The position numbers and the translations under genes are program-made. From NCBI GenBank assembly GCA_026395855.1, contig JAPLXX010000005.1, positions 1 to 6,126 on the forward strand: a DNA stretch of 6,126 nucleotides, read 5' to 3'. This document shows, one piece after another, positions 1 through 5,299 of this stretch. The notes under the pieces were generated by a model. That model saw only the letters and a program-made list of their open reading frames with translations, made no database searches and was not told the DNA's origin. The DNA is from Candidatus Pacearchaeota archaeon. GTDB lineage: Archaea > Nanobdellota > Nanobdellia > Pacearchaeales > GW2011-AR1. Numbering within the stretch: position 1 is the first letter of the stretch; each line of letters begins with the position of its first letter.

Positions 1-1
1 C

Positions 2-814
2 CCTGGCTGGATGAAAATATATCCTATAAAAATGCCAGATGAGCATCTTCCAGATGTAAATGGAAAAATAAAAATCTCAGAGCTGAATATTGTTGAAAAA
101 GAAACTCAGGCGCCAAAAAGATTTTCACCAGCTTCTCTTGTCTCAGAGCTTGAAAAAAGAAACCTGGGAACAAAAGCAACCCGTGCATCTATACTTGAAA
201 CATTATTTGACCGTGGTTATATTCATGGCCAAAGCATTGCTGCAACTCCTTTGGGAATCTCTCTTATAGAAACTCTTGCAAAACATTCACCAATTATCAT
301 CGACGAAGCTCTCACTAGAAATTTTGAAAAAGAAATGGATTCTATCCAGTCTGCAAAAAAAGGCCAGCTTGAAAAAGAGGAAAAAGTCATTGCAGAAGCA
401 AAGCAAACTATAACAAAAATATCAGAGCAGTTCAAGGCTCAGGAAAAACAAATAGGAGAAGAGCTTTCAGATGCAACAGATAAATTTAGAGAACAGCAAA
501 AAGAAGAAAACAAGCTTAATATCTGCCCTGTCTGCCAAAAAGGCTCATTAAAAATAACTTATTCTCCAAAAACAAAGCGCTCTTTTATTGCCTGCAACAA
601 ATATCCAGAATGCAGAAACACATACAGCCTTCCTCCAAATTCTTTTATAAAAAAGACAGATAAAGTCTGCGACAAATGTGGTTTTCCTATGTTAATGTCT
701 TTGAGAAAAGGCAAAATGCCATGGTTCTTTTGCTTTAACCGCGATTGTGAAACAAATAAGGAAAGATTAGAAGAATATAGGAAGAAGAAGGAAGCGGAAG
801 AGGGTAAGAATTAG
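2..814 (+). CDS. topA: DNA topoisomerase I, type IA, C-terminal part (5' end outside window)
   Basis: This is the C-terminal part of an archaeal type IA topoisomerase, which relaxes negatively supercoiled DNA by single-strand passage through a 5'-phosphotyrosine link. The frame is open to the left edge (Pro-Gly-Trp precede the Met at 11), so that Met is internal and the catalytic tyrosine lies outside the window. Numbered from that Met, residues 37-70 carry the family signature: RFSPASLVSELEKRNLGTKA, then a helix ending DRGYI. A charged, coiled-coil-like helix spans about 100-167. Two zinc ribbons follow: C172/C175/C195/C201 and C220/C223/C241/C246. They are typical topoisomerase I C-terminal zinc fingers that bind single-stranded DNA. 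The protein ends in a Lys/Glu-rich tail. It converges with the protease gene, leaving 19 bases between the stops. Identification is firm; start and full length cannot be seen. Confidence 0.95.
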   Translation, partial: PGWMKIYPIKMPDEHLPDVNGKIKISELNIVEKETQAPKRFSPASLVSELEKRNLGTKATRASILETLFDRGYIHGQSIAATPLGISLIETLAKHSPIIIDEALTRNFEKEMDSIQSAKKGQLEKEEKVIAEAKQTITKISEQFKAQEKQIGEELSDATDKFREQQKEENKLNICPVCQKGSLKITYSPKTKRSFIACNKYPECRNTYSLPPNSFIKKTDKVCDKCGFPMLMSLRKGKMPWFFCFNRDCETNKERLEEYRKKKEAEEGKN

Positions 815-820
815 TTTTTT
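815..820 (+). terminator. Short T-run after topA stop
   Basis: Six T residues follow the topA stop codon directly, with no hairpin. Archaeal RNA polymerase can terminate on U-runs alone, so this is a plausible weak terminator in the 19-base gap between convergent genes. In an AT-rich genome such a run can also be chance. Confidence 0.3.
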
Positions 821-833
821 ATTATTAATAAGA

Positions 834-1625
834 TTATCCAAAAAAATAACCACCTAAATATTTGTCATCTTCTATTTTACTAGTTTGAATTACAAATCTT
901 TTGTTCTCTTTTATTAACTCATTTAAACATTCTGTTATTAGAATTTTTGTTTTATTAATTATCTCTTCTGGTTCAAGTTTATATCTAATTTTCAGAGATT
1001 TAATATCATTTAAAGTTAGGGGTTTATCATGTTCTGTTTTTTTCATCCAAATATCAATAAGTTTTTCTAAAAAAGTATATCTACTCTTGCTCTGTTGAGA
1101 AACGTCATCTTCAAATACATGTGGTTTATTTTTTAAAATCTCTTTTAAATTTTCGAGAGCTGGATTGTGAGCATCATGTGCTAATTTTTTTATTTCTTTG
1201 TTGGGGTCATTAAGATGTTCTATAGCTCTTAATTCTTTACCTTCATAATTAAATAAAGTATCTATTTGAGTAATAAGACTTTTCTCTCCCAAAAGAAGTT
1301 TATTAGATTTTAAAATGAAATAACATAACGAAGAACCGGCAACGGTAGGAACAAAACTATCATATCTTAATACAGAATCTCTTATAATCTGAGAACATGC
1401 AATAGCTGTTTTTGTATTTCCTCCAGGTCCATTTAGTATTAGAACACAATCAAGAAGTTTACTTCCGATTACATTTTCTCTAAACTGTCGGAAATAGAAC
1501 TCATCACCAGACTCTATAAAACTTTTACCAGAGGTATCTAAATAGTTGTATACTAATAAAAATACGGGTTTTCCAAAATGTTCTTCTAATTCTAAAATTA
1601 ATTTTGCCCTGTTAATTTCTGACAT
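834..1625 (-). CDS. SDH/ClpP-fold serine protease family protein
   Basis: A 263-residue protein resembling the SDH (serine dehydrogenase proteinase) branch of the ClpP/crotonase fold. Numbered from the ATG at 1625, a hydrophobic strand leads into LILNGPGGNTKTA (62-74), matching the glycine-rich oxyanion segment. VPTVAGSSLCYFIL (92-105) follows; aligned with ClpP (A-S-M-G), S99 is the best nucleophile candidate, S98 the alternative. GEKSLITQID (113-122) matches the family's 'G..S..GPID' segment, though GP is replaced by TQ. The C-terminal half is charged and helical, as expected for oligomer packing. There is no signal peptide or membrane segment, unlike membrane-anchored relatives, so it is probably cytosolic. 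A TTG at 1631 could extend it by two residues, but the ATG fits the TATA spacing better. It is divergent from the regulator operon at 1760. The fold is fairly sure; the substrate is unknown. Confidence 0.8.
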   Translation of the reverse strand: MSEINRAKLILELEEHFGKPVFLLVYNYLDTSGKSFIESGDEFYFRQFRENVIGSKLLDCVLILNGPGGNTKTAIACSQIIRDSVLRYDSFVPTVAGSSLCYFILKSNKLLLGEKSLITQIDTLFNYEGKELRAIEHLNDPNKEIKKLAHDAHNPALENLKEILKNKPHVFEDDVSQQSKSRYTFLEKLIDIWMKKTEHDKPLTLNDIKSLKIRYKLEPEEIINKTKILITECLNELIKENKRFVIQTSKIEDDKYLGGYFFG

Positions 1626-1651
1626 TTTCAATTTATAATAAATTGAGCATA

Positions 1652-1659
1652 TATAAAAA
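1652..1659 (-). promoter_or_regulatory. TATA-like box of the SDH-type protease gene
   Basis: The reverse strand reads TTTTTATA, centred about 30 bases before the ATG at 1625. That spacing puts transcription start near the start codon and favours a leaderless mRNA. No Shine-Dalgarno motif precedes the ATG. Confidence 0.5.
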
Positions 1660-1729
1660 CTATCAATTCTTAGAATAAAAAGGATTATTAATTGAGTATA
1701 AAATGAGGTAAAAATCTGGTTATAGTAAT

Positions 1730-1738
1730 CTTTAAATA
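1730..1738 (+). promoter_or_regulatory. TATA-like box of the regulator/membrane-miniprotein operon
   Basis: CTTTAAATA is centred about 26 bases before the ATG at 1760, the usual archaeal TATA-to-start distance for a leaderless message. It lies in the 134-base divergent region shared with the protease gene. Confidence 0.55.
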
Positions 1739-1759
1739 GGTAAGTAAATACTCTATAAC

Positions 1760-1987
1760 ATGACTGAGAAAAAAAAGATTCAAGTTAATATTTCTCCAGA
1801 AGCAGTCAAAGAAATTGAAGATTTAAGAAGAAAATTAAATTTGGGATCTATATCAGATGTTATTAGAAGTAGCCTCAAATTGACTAGGTATTTAGAACTT
1901 GAAAAAGAAGCAGGTAATGAGGTAATAATAAGAGATAAAAATAATAAAGAAAAAGAAGTTGTTTTTGGATCAGCGTTGTTTGGTTAA
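1760..1987 (+). CDS. Ribbon-helix-helix (CopG-like) DNA-binding protein
   Basis: A 75-residue protein with the layout of a ribbon-helix-helix regulator, which dimerises and inserts a two-stranded beta ribbon into the DNA major groove. KIQVNIS (6-12) forms the alternating-residue ribbon. Helix A is about 13-27 (PEAVKEIEDLRRKLN), followed by the turn LGSISD (28-33) and helix B (about 32-44, SDVIRSSLKLTRY). The tail (45-69) holds EKEAGNEVIIRDKNNKEKEV, a short beta-like end common in small RHH proteins. The length is complete for the family. The gene has its own TATA box and no room for a leader. It is followed after 19 bases by a small membrane-protein gene with a strong ribosome binding site, so the two look co-transcribed. 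It probably regulates its own operon and perhaps the divergent protease; both are inferences. Confidence 0.8.
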   Translation: MTEKKKIQVNISPEAVKEIEDLRRKLNLGSISDVIRSSLKLTRYLELEKEAGNEVIIRDKNNKEKEVVFGSALFG

Positions 1988-1995
1988 TCAAATAA

Positions 1996-2002
1996 GAGGT
2001 GA
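1996..2002 (+). promoter_or_regulatory. Shine-Dalgarno site GAGGTGA
   Basis: GAGGTGA is a full seven-base match to the anti-Shine-Dalgarno end of archaeal 16S rRNA and lies four bases before the ATG at 2007. It is the only strong site of this kind seen before a gene in the window. It supports translation of the downstream small gene as the second member of an operon. Confidence 0.7.
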
Positions 2003-2006
2003 GGAA

Positions 2007-2238
2007 ATGATTAAATTAGAATGGTACTTAAAGAGAACGTTGAAATTCTTGATTTGAAAAACAAGAACAATTGAGAATTACAATTTATCATTGGGTTGTT
2101 CATATTATAGCATTATTAATTTTGATACCTTATGTTACATTGATATTAATTAATTCTCCCGTACCCGACTCTTACTCTACAATTGTTTCAGTTGTTATTG
2201 GATTTTATTTTGCTAAATCTTTATTTAAAAATCCCTAA
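2007..2238 (+). pseudogene. Small two-helix membrane protein, reading frame broken by one base
   Basis: A start with a strong ribosome binding site opens MIKLEWYLKRTLKFLI, then hits TGA at 2055-2057. In the +1 frame, open from 2053, 61 residues continue to a TAA at 2236-2238. They contain two clear hydrophobic segments: VVHIIALLILIPYVTLILI (19 residues) and, after a short polar loop (NSPVPDS), IVSVVIGFYFAKSLF. Skipping one base near 2052 joins the two frames into a protein of about 76 residues with a positively charged N-terminus and two membrane helices. The second frame has no ATG; TTG at 2071 is the only alternative start seen and has no good ribosome binding site. The gene sits 19 bases after the ribbon-helix-helix gene. 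It could be a recent pseudogene, a sequencing or assembly error, or a programmed +1 frameshift. The family was not recognised. Confidence 0.6.
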
Positions 2239-2260
2239 ACCCCCTTCCCCTCTGCCTCCC
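2233..2260 (-). other. Predicted G-quadruplex motif (C-rich on + strand)
   Basis: The minus strand has four guanine runs of 3, 4, 5 and 3 with loops of 7, 2 and 4 bases, meeting the usual G3+/N1-7 quadruplex pattern. It overlaps the stop codon of the small membrane-protein gene and stands out sharply from the AT-rich surroundings. Any quadruplex would form in DNA or in a minus-strand transcript; a plus-strand transcript would be C-rich here. It might pause polymerase at the operon's end, but this is only inferred. Confidence 0.45.
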
Positions 2261-2282
2261 AAAAAAACCTTCTTCAGAACAC

Positions 2283-2299
2283 AATAATTCTTAAAAAGA
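2283..2299 (+). promoter_or_regulatory. Promoter block of the 2319 gene (copy 1 of a shared 17-mer)
   Basis: AATAATTCTTAAAAAGA contains a TATA-like TTAAAAAG centred about 25 bases before the ATG at 2319, consistent with leaderless transcription. The same 17 bases recur at 2680-2696, at the same distance from the next gene's ATG. Confidence 0.6.
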
Positions 2300-2318
2300 G
2301 ATTTCGATTAAAAAAAGA

Positions 2319-2663
2319 ATGGTTAGTAAAGAAAATCTTGTAGTGCTTGCATATGCCCATAATGAATGTTACACTATCTTAGTAAGATTAAGTGAATTAG
2401 AAAAAGCAGTAAAGGAAATAAGTGGCGATGTTAATCCAAAAGATTTGAATGTTAATTTGGAAAAAAGAACATGGTCTTTTGGAGCATGGCGTGATATTCC
2501 TATAGGTCATGGGAGAACTGGACTGGGACCAAATAATCAGTATAGAGAAGGAATAATTGGCATATATCATTATACTAACTATGAACATGTTGTAAGATTG
2601 GTTTGTGATGCACAAAATGCTGTTGAACGTCCATTACCCGGACATGCATTATGTAAAGATTAA
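2319..2663 (+). CDS. Hypothetical protein, 114 residues
   Basis: I do not recognise this family. The N-terminal third (about 6-35) looks helical and amphipathic (NLVVLAYAHNECYTILVRLS onward). A tryptophan- and glycine-rich middle follows (RTWSFGAWRDIPIGHGRTGL, 50-69), then a segment rich in aromatics and histidine (IGIYHYTNYEHVVRLVCDAQ, 80-99). Histidines at 14, 64, 84, 90 and 109 and cysteines at 17, 96 and 112 are scattered without a standard metal-binding spacing. There is no signal peptide or membrane segment, so it is probably soluble. The start is supported by the TATA spacing; no ribosome binding site is present. It is followed 52 bases later by another small gene with an identical promoter block, so the two are probably expressed together but as separate transcripts. 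It is likely a real lineage-specific accessory gene. Confidence 0.6.
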   Translation: MVSKENLVVLAYAHNECYTILVRLSELEKAVKEISGDVNPKDLNVNLEKRTWSFGAWRDIPIGHGRTGLGPNNQYREGIIGIYHYTNYEHVVRLVCDAQNAVERPLPGHALCKD

Positions 2664-2679
2664 GTAGATTTTCTAAGAT

Positions 2680-2696
2680 AATAATTCTTAAAAAGA
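2680..2696 (+). promoter_or_regulatory. Promoter block of the 2716 gene (copy 2 of a shared 17-mer)
   Basis: This block is identical over 17 bases to the one at 2283-2299, and exactly 19 bases separate each block from its ATG. It contains the TATA-like TTAAAAAG. The sequences on either side of the two copies differ, so the match is confined to the promoter itself. Confidence 0.6.
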
Positions 2697-2715
2697 AGTA
2701 TCTAAACCAATAGTT

Positions 2716-2937
2716 ATGACAAACCCTGTTGATAGCAAATTAGAAGTAAGCTGTTCAAATTGTATATGGATGCACTTAGACATAGCTAGTTTTGAAAATG
2801 CCTTTGAATATCTTGTAGCCAATGGTGGGAGAAATCCTATTCAAAGATGTGGGGGTATTGGTTCAGAACATTATAAGAGAGTAATAATTGTTGACGAACA
2901 AGCAAAAAAGTGTAGAAGTTATAAACCAAAAAACTAA
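2716..2937 (+). CDS. Hypothetical small four-cysteine protein (possible zinc binder)
   Basis: A 73-residue soluble protein not assigned to a named family. Four cysteines are placed as C13-x2-C16, then C45 and C66, in the contexts SCSNCIWMH, QRCGG and KKCRSYKP. This is the composition of a small zinc ribbon, or less likely an iron-sulfur or disulfide site. A helical stretch (about 22-36, DIASFENAFEYLVAN) separates the first pair from the rest. The tail CRSYKPKN resembles the terminal 'C..Y.PK' seen in several small cysteine-rich proteins, a weak resemblance only. The gene has its own promoter and no leader, like its upstream neighbour. It ends 43 bases before the convergent fic gene, just ahead of the palindromic repeat. 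It is probably real; the function is unknown. Confidence 0.6.
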   Translation: MTNPVDSKLEVSCSNCIWMHLDIASFENAFEYLVANGGRNPIQRCGGIGSEHYKRVIIVDEQAKKCRSYKPKN

Positions 2938-2954
2938 ACCTAATTTATTAATAT

Positions 2955-3004
2955 TATAAAACGGGGGTGCCCACAAATCATTATTTCTTATTTTTTGTGG
3001 TCAC
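2955..3004 (-). terminator. Possible hairpin terminator at the fic 3' end
   Basis: In the fic mRNA, GTGACCACAAA can pair with TTTGTGGGCAC (11 positions, one A-G mismatch) around a 16-base loop holding the stop codon. A short C-run and then TTTT follow on the minus strand. The shape resembles a hairpin plus U-run terminator, though the hairpin begins inside the coding sequence. The same sequence is copy 1 of the repeat, so termination may be secondary. Confidence 0.35.
2966..3004. repeat. Direct repeat copy 1 (imperfect palindrome) at the fic 3' end
   Basis: GGTGCCCACA, 17 bases, then TTTTGTGGTCAC. The arms are inverted complements with one mismatch (C on one side, T on the other). The same mismatch occurs in copy 2 at 3916-3953, so the element has a direction and both copies point the same way. 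This copy covers fic codons 301-307 (VTTKNKK), the stop and 15 bases beyond. The two copies lie 950 bases apart and match in both arms but not in the AT-rich centre. Confidence 0.7.
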
Positions 3005-3904
3005 ATCTTTTAACGTCTTCTTATATTGCTTGATTAAAAATTTTAAGGTAAATTTTAAATTATCATTTCTAGAATACTCTTGCAAGGTTCTATAATACTC
3101 TACTCTATCTTCAAGCATAATATTTATTGGAGGATAATTATTTTTCAAAAGAATAAAGTTTAACAATAGCCGTCCAACCCTCCCATTTCCATCTTGAAAT
3201 GGATGAATATGTTCAAACTGATTATGCAATATCGCGGCTAGAACTAATGGTTTAAACTTATTTTTATTTTCATTATGCCATTTAATAAAATCATCTAAGT
3301 AATCATCTAATTCTTCTCTTGGAACACCTGCATGAAGAATCTGACCAGCAGAGTTTTTTACAACTACATTAACATTTCTAAATTTTCCCGCAAAAGGCTT
3401 TGAGTCCTTAAAACAAAGCTCATGCAGTTTTAATAATAAACCCAATGATAAATCTTCCTTTGTTTTTCTAATATACTCTACTGCTTCTGCGACCCCTTTT
3501 GTCTCAATTTCTTCTGTGTTCTCAATCTTTTTCTTATTAAGGATATATGGAACCGCTTCTTCAGAAATAGTTGAACCTTCTATTGCATTAGTATTATAAA
3601 CGAAATTTTCTGTAAAAGTCTTCCATTCTTTTTCACTTAAATGAATAATATCTATTTTGTTATTATATTTATTTAATATTTCTATCTGTTTTTTCGTTAA
3701 TGCAAAAAAGAATACTTTTGTATTTATTTCTTCCAACAAGTCTGAAATTATTTTTTCAGCTCGTTCTTTCTTTAAACTCAATTCTTCTTTTGAAAGATTA
3801 CTACCTAAATATCTTCTTATTTTTTCTACTTTATTTTTATCCCGATATGAATGGACTAAATAATACTTTATATTTTTACCTAACTTTCTTTTTTCAATAT
3901 ACAT
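2981..3904 (-). CDS. fic: Fic-family protein adenylyltransferase (AMPylator), class II-like
   Basis: A 307-residue Fic/DOC enzyme. Fic proteins usually transfer AMP from ATP to a hydroxyl side chain of a target protein. The core motif HPFQDGNGRVGR is complete at 234-245, with catalytic H234, phosphate-binding GNGR and the final Arg. The inhibitory motif TNAIEG (105-110) matches [S/T]xxxE[G/N] and lies N-terminal to the core, as in self-inhibited class II Fic proteins; E109 would block ATP positioning. FRNVNV (175-180) and ILHAGVPREEL (189-199) are the usual core strand and target-binding flap. Residues 1-34 form a small basic module (KYYLVHSYRDKNKVEKIRRY within it) seen on archaeal Fic proteins and resembling the start of some IS transposases. 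The ATG at 3904 fits a TATA box 26 bases upstream. It lies 58 bases behind nreA but has its own promoter and is flanked by repeats. The target is unknown. Confidence 0.93.
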   Translation of the reverse strand: MYIEKRKLGKNIKYYLVHSYRDKNKVEKIRRYLGSNLSKEELSLKKERAEKIISDLLEEINTKVFFFALTKKQIEILNKYNNKIDIIHLSEKEWKTFTENFVYNTNAIEGSTISEEAVPYILNKKKIENTEEIETKGVAEAVEYIRKTKEDLSLGLLLKLHELCFKDSKPFAGKFRNVNVVVKNSAGQILHAGVPREELDDYLDDFIKWHNENKNKFKPLVLAAILHNQFEHIHPFQDGNGRVGRLLLNFILLKNNYPPINIMLEDRVEYYRTLQEYSRNDNLKFTLKFLIKQYKKTLKDVTTKNKK

Positions 3905-3915
3905 ACTATATCTAA

Positions 3916-3954
3916 GGTGCCCACATTTATAAATATTTTCATTTTGTGGTCACC
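3916..3954. repeat. Direct repeat copy 2 (imperfect palindrome) spanning the fic promoter
   Basis: GGTGCCCACA, 16 bases, then TTTTGTGGTCAC; the last base (3954) extends the inverted arm to ten positions with one mismatch. The fic TATA box lies between the arms, where a dimeric regulator would block it. On the fic strand this copy reads GTG ACC ACA AAA TGA, echoing the fic 3' end in copy 1 (GTG ACC ACA AAA, then AAT). This supports duplication of a common site. It fills most of the 58-base nreA-fic gap. Confidence 0.7.
3926..3934 (-). promoter_or_regulatory. TATA-like box of fic
   Basis: The reverse strand reads ATTTATAAA, centred 26 bases before the fic ATG, so the message is probably leaderless. 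It lies between the two arms of the palindrome, suggesting repression or autoregulation at this site. Confidence 0.6.
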
Positions 3955-3962
3955 AGAAACTC

Positions 3963-5174
3963 TTAAAACCACTTCCCCAGCGTCATCTGCGTCTTCAAAT
4001 TCTCAAGCACTATGCTTTTCTTGAAAAGCTTTAAAGGGTCATAGCCAAATTTAATCATGCTGACTTTTCTCACGCTTTCTATCATTTCTTTCATATCATT
4101 AAATGATAGTTTCTTGTTTTCCATTGTCTTTTTTGTAGCTTCTCTCACCACCCACACCCCCAAAGCAGCCCAGTAAGTCGGCATTTCAATTCTTATTACA
4201 AGAACGCTTGCCTGTTTTTGCTCTTTTTCCAGATATTCTAATATAGGAAGCCGTGCAGCATAATATCCTCCTGCAGTGTTAGATGCATAAGTTGTTCTTC
4301 CGTAAAAATCTTCCATATCTGTTGAAGCTTTTATTTCTTTTCCAGGATTCCAGGAGCTTCCAGGAAGATAAAGCTCAAACAGCTCATAGGAAAAAACATT
4401 TGGAAAAAGCATGACAAGATAGCAGTTTCCCATAAACTCTCCGAAAAAGAATTCATGATTTTCAATCCACTTGTAGTTTTTTATTTTTTCAAGAAGTTTT
4501 TTACCAATCATGTCATCTGTAGCTGTTATGCTCCAGCGAGTAGGCACAAGTTTTCTGTTTTTCTTTAGGCCAAGAACACCTACACTAAGAATTTTGCTTA
4601 ATGTATATTCTGAAAAATTGTTCTTATAAAGAAATTCAACAGCTTCTGTTGCTTTTATGTCATCATTGATAACTTTGTCAAGCTTTGGCTCTATTTTTAC
4701 ATTGCTTGTTATTCTAACTTTCTTTAATGGTGCATTCATTCCTTGCGGTGCAACAACTCTGTCTCTCTGAAAACCAGGCCCGACTTTTGATTTTAATTCT
4801 ATTTCCAAATCAACAGGTTTTGAAGCCATTGCCAATTCCTGCGCTAGTTCAACAAATTTTTTCGTACCAGAGCGTATATCTGTGACTTTTGACTGAAATC
4901 TGGAATTAAGAAGATTTTCCCTTAATGTTATGACATCTCGAATTCCAAAATTGTTCTTTGCCCAGAATTCTGCGTCATCATATATCCATGCATTCTCATC
5001 CCTTTCCAAAGGACTTAAAATTCCAACATTTACAAGTGGATATTTCAGTTTAGAGCCTATAAAAACGCTTGGAGGAGAGCTTGTTGCCAGCTCTGATATT
5101 TTTCCAAGCTCTTTATACTTAAATTTAGTATCAGCTATCTTTTTTATAACTTCAAACTTGATGTCATCTGTCAT
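3963..5174 (-). CDS. nreA: Archaeal Nre-family DNA repair protein with C-terminal PIP motif
   Basis: A 403-residue protein of the archaeal Nre family, implicated in repair of DNA damage together with the sliding clamp PCNA. The N-terminal Nre domain shows SSPPSVFIGSKLKYPLVNVG (32-51), its usual signature, then the acidic/aromatic NAWIYDDAEFW (61-71) and SKVTDIRSGTKKFVELAQEL (95-114). GPGFQRDRVVAPQGMNAPLKKV (132-153) and VPTRWSITATDDMIGKKL (210-227) follow. The C-terminal domain includes NTAGGYYAARLPILEYLE (299-316). The last eight residues, QMTLGKWF (396-403), are a textbook PCNA-interacting (PIP) box. Many relatives start with a cysteine-rich zinc finger before the SPPS segment. This one has only 31 residues there and no cysteine. 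The ATG is supported by a TATA box about 26 bases upstream. It lies downstream of radB on the same strand. Confidence 0.9.
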   Translation of the reverse strand: MTDDIKFEVIKKIADTKFKYKELGKISELATSSPPSVFIGSKLKYPLVNVGILSPLERDENAWIYDDAEFWAKNNFGIRDVITLRENLLNSRFQSKVTDIRSGTKKFVELAQELAMASKPVDLEIELKSKVGPGFQRDRVVAPQGMNAPLKKVRITSNVKIEPKLDKVINDDIKATEAVEFLYKNNFSEYTLSKILSVGVLGLKKNRKLVPTRWSITATDDMIGKKLLEKIKNYKWIENHEFFFGEFMGNCYLVMLFPNVFSYELFELYLPGSSWNPGKEIKASTDMEDFYGRTTYASNTAGGYYAARLPILEYLEKEQKQASVLVIRIEMPTYWAALGVWVVREATKKTMENKKLSFNDMKEMIESVRKVSMIKFGYDPLKLFKKSIVLENLKTQMTLGKWF

Positions 5175-5196
5175 TTTTTATTTTATCACGAAACCT

Positions 5197-5204
5197 CTTT
5201 TTAA
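5197..5204 (-). promoter_or_regulatory. TATA-like box of nreA
   Basis: The reverse strand reads TTAAAAAG, the same octamer as in the promoters at 2283 and 2680, centred about 26 bases before the nreA ATG. nreA therefore probably has its own start of transcription despite lying behind radB. Confidence 0.55.
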
Positions 5205-5214
5205 TTCAAGCAAT

Positions 5215-5245
5215 ATAACCCCCATAATAACCATTTAACATAACC
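5215..5245 (-). promoter_or_regulatory. Three GGTTAT hexamers upstream of the nreA TATA box
   Basis: On the nreA strand, GGTTAT occurs at 5240-5245, 5227-5232 and 5215-5220, with steps of 13 and 12 bases, ending 10 bases before the TATA box. Phased copies just upstream of a core promoter can be activator or BRE-proximal sites. The hexamer is short and the region AT-rich, so chance is possible. Confidence 0.3.
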
Positions 5246-5299
5246 TCGTTTTCTTTATTAAAAGTATAACACATAGAACTTTAAAATATTTAAGAACTA

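Noticed and set aside
11..13. ATG at 11 as the true start of a 267-residue protein
   Set aside because: The frame is open upstream to the window edge and the sequence begins in the middle of the topoisomerase domain, so this Met is internal.
1629..1631. TTG start for the SDH-type protease
   Set aside because: It adds only two residues, and the ATG at 1625 fits the TATA spacing better.
2397..2615. Minus-strand ORF opposite the 2319 gene
   Set aside because: It is a shadow with no promoter and biased, low-complexity residues; the plus-strand gene has a well-placed promoter.
2941..2961. Palindrome-like AT-rich stretch after the 2716 gene
   Set aside because: The match to its own reverse complement is imperfect and expected by chance at this AT content.
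3657..3915. Plus-strand ORFs opposite the fic N-terminus
   Set aside because: They are Phe/Leu-rich antisense shadows of an AT-rich Fic gene with no start signals.
2966..3954. Integron attC sites or Xer/dif sites around fic
   Set aside because: The arms lack the GTT-type attC core, and the 16-17 base centre is too long for a dif site; no integrase gene is in the window.
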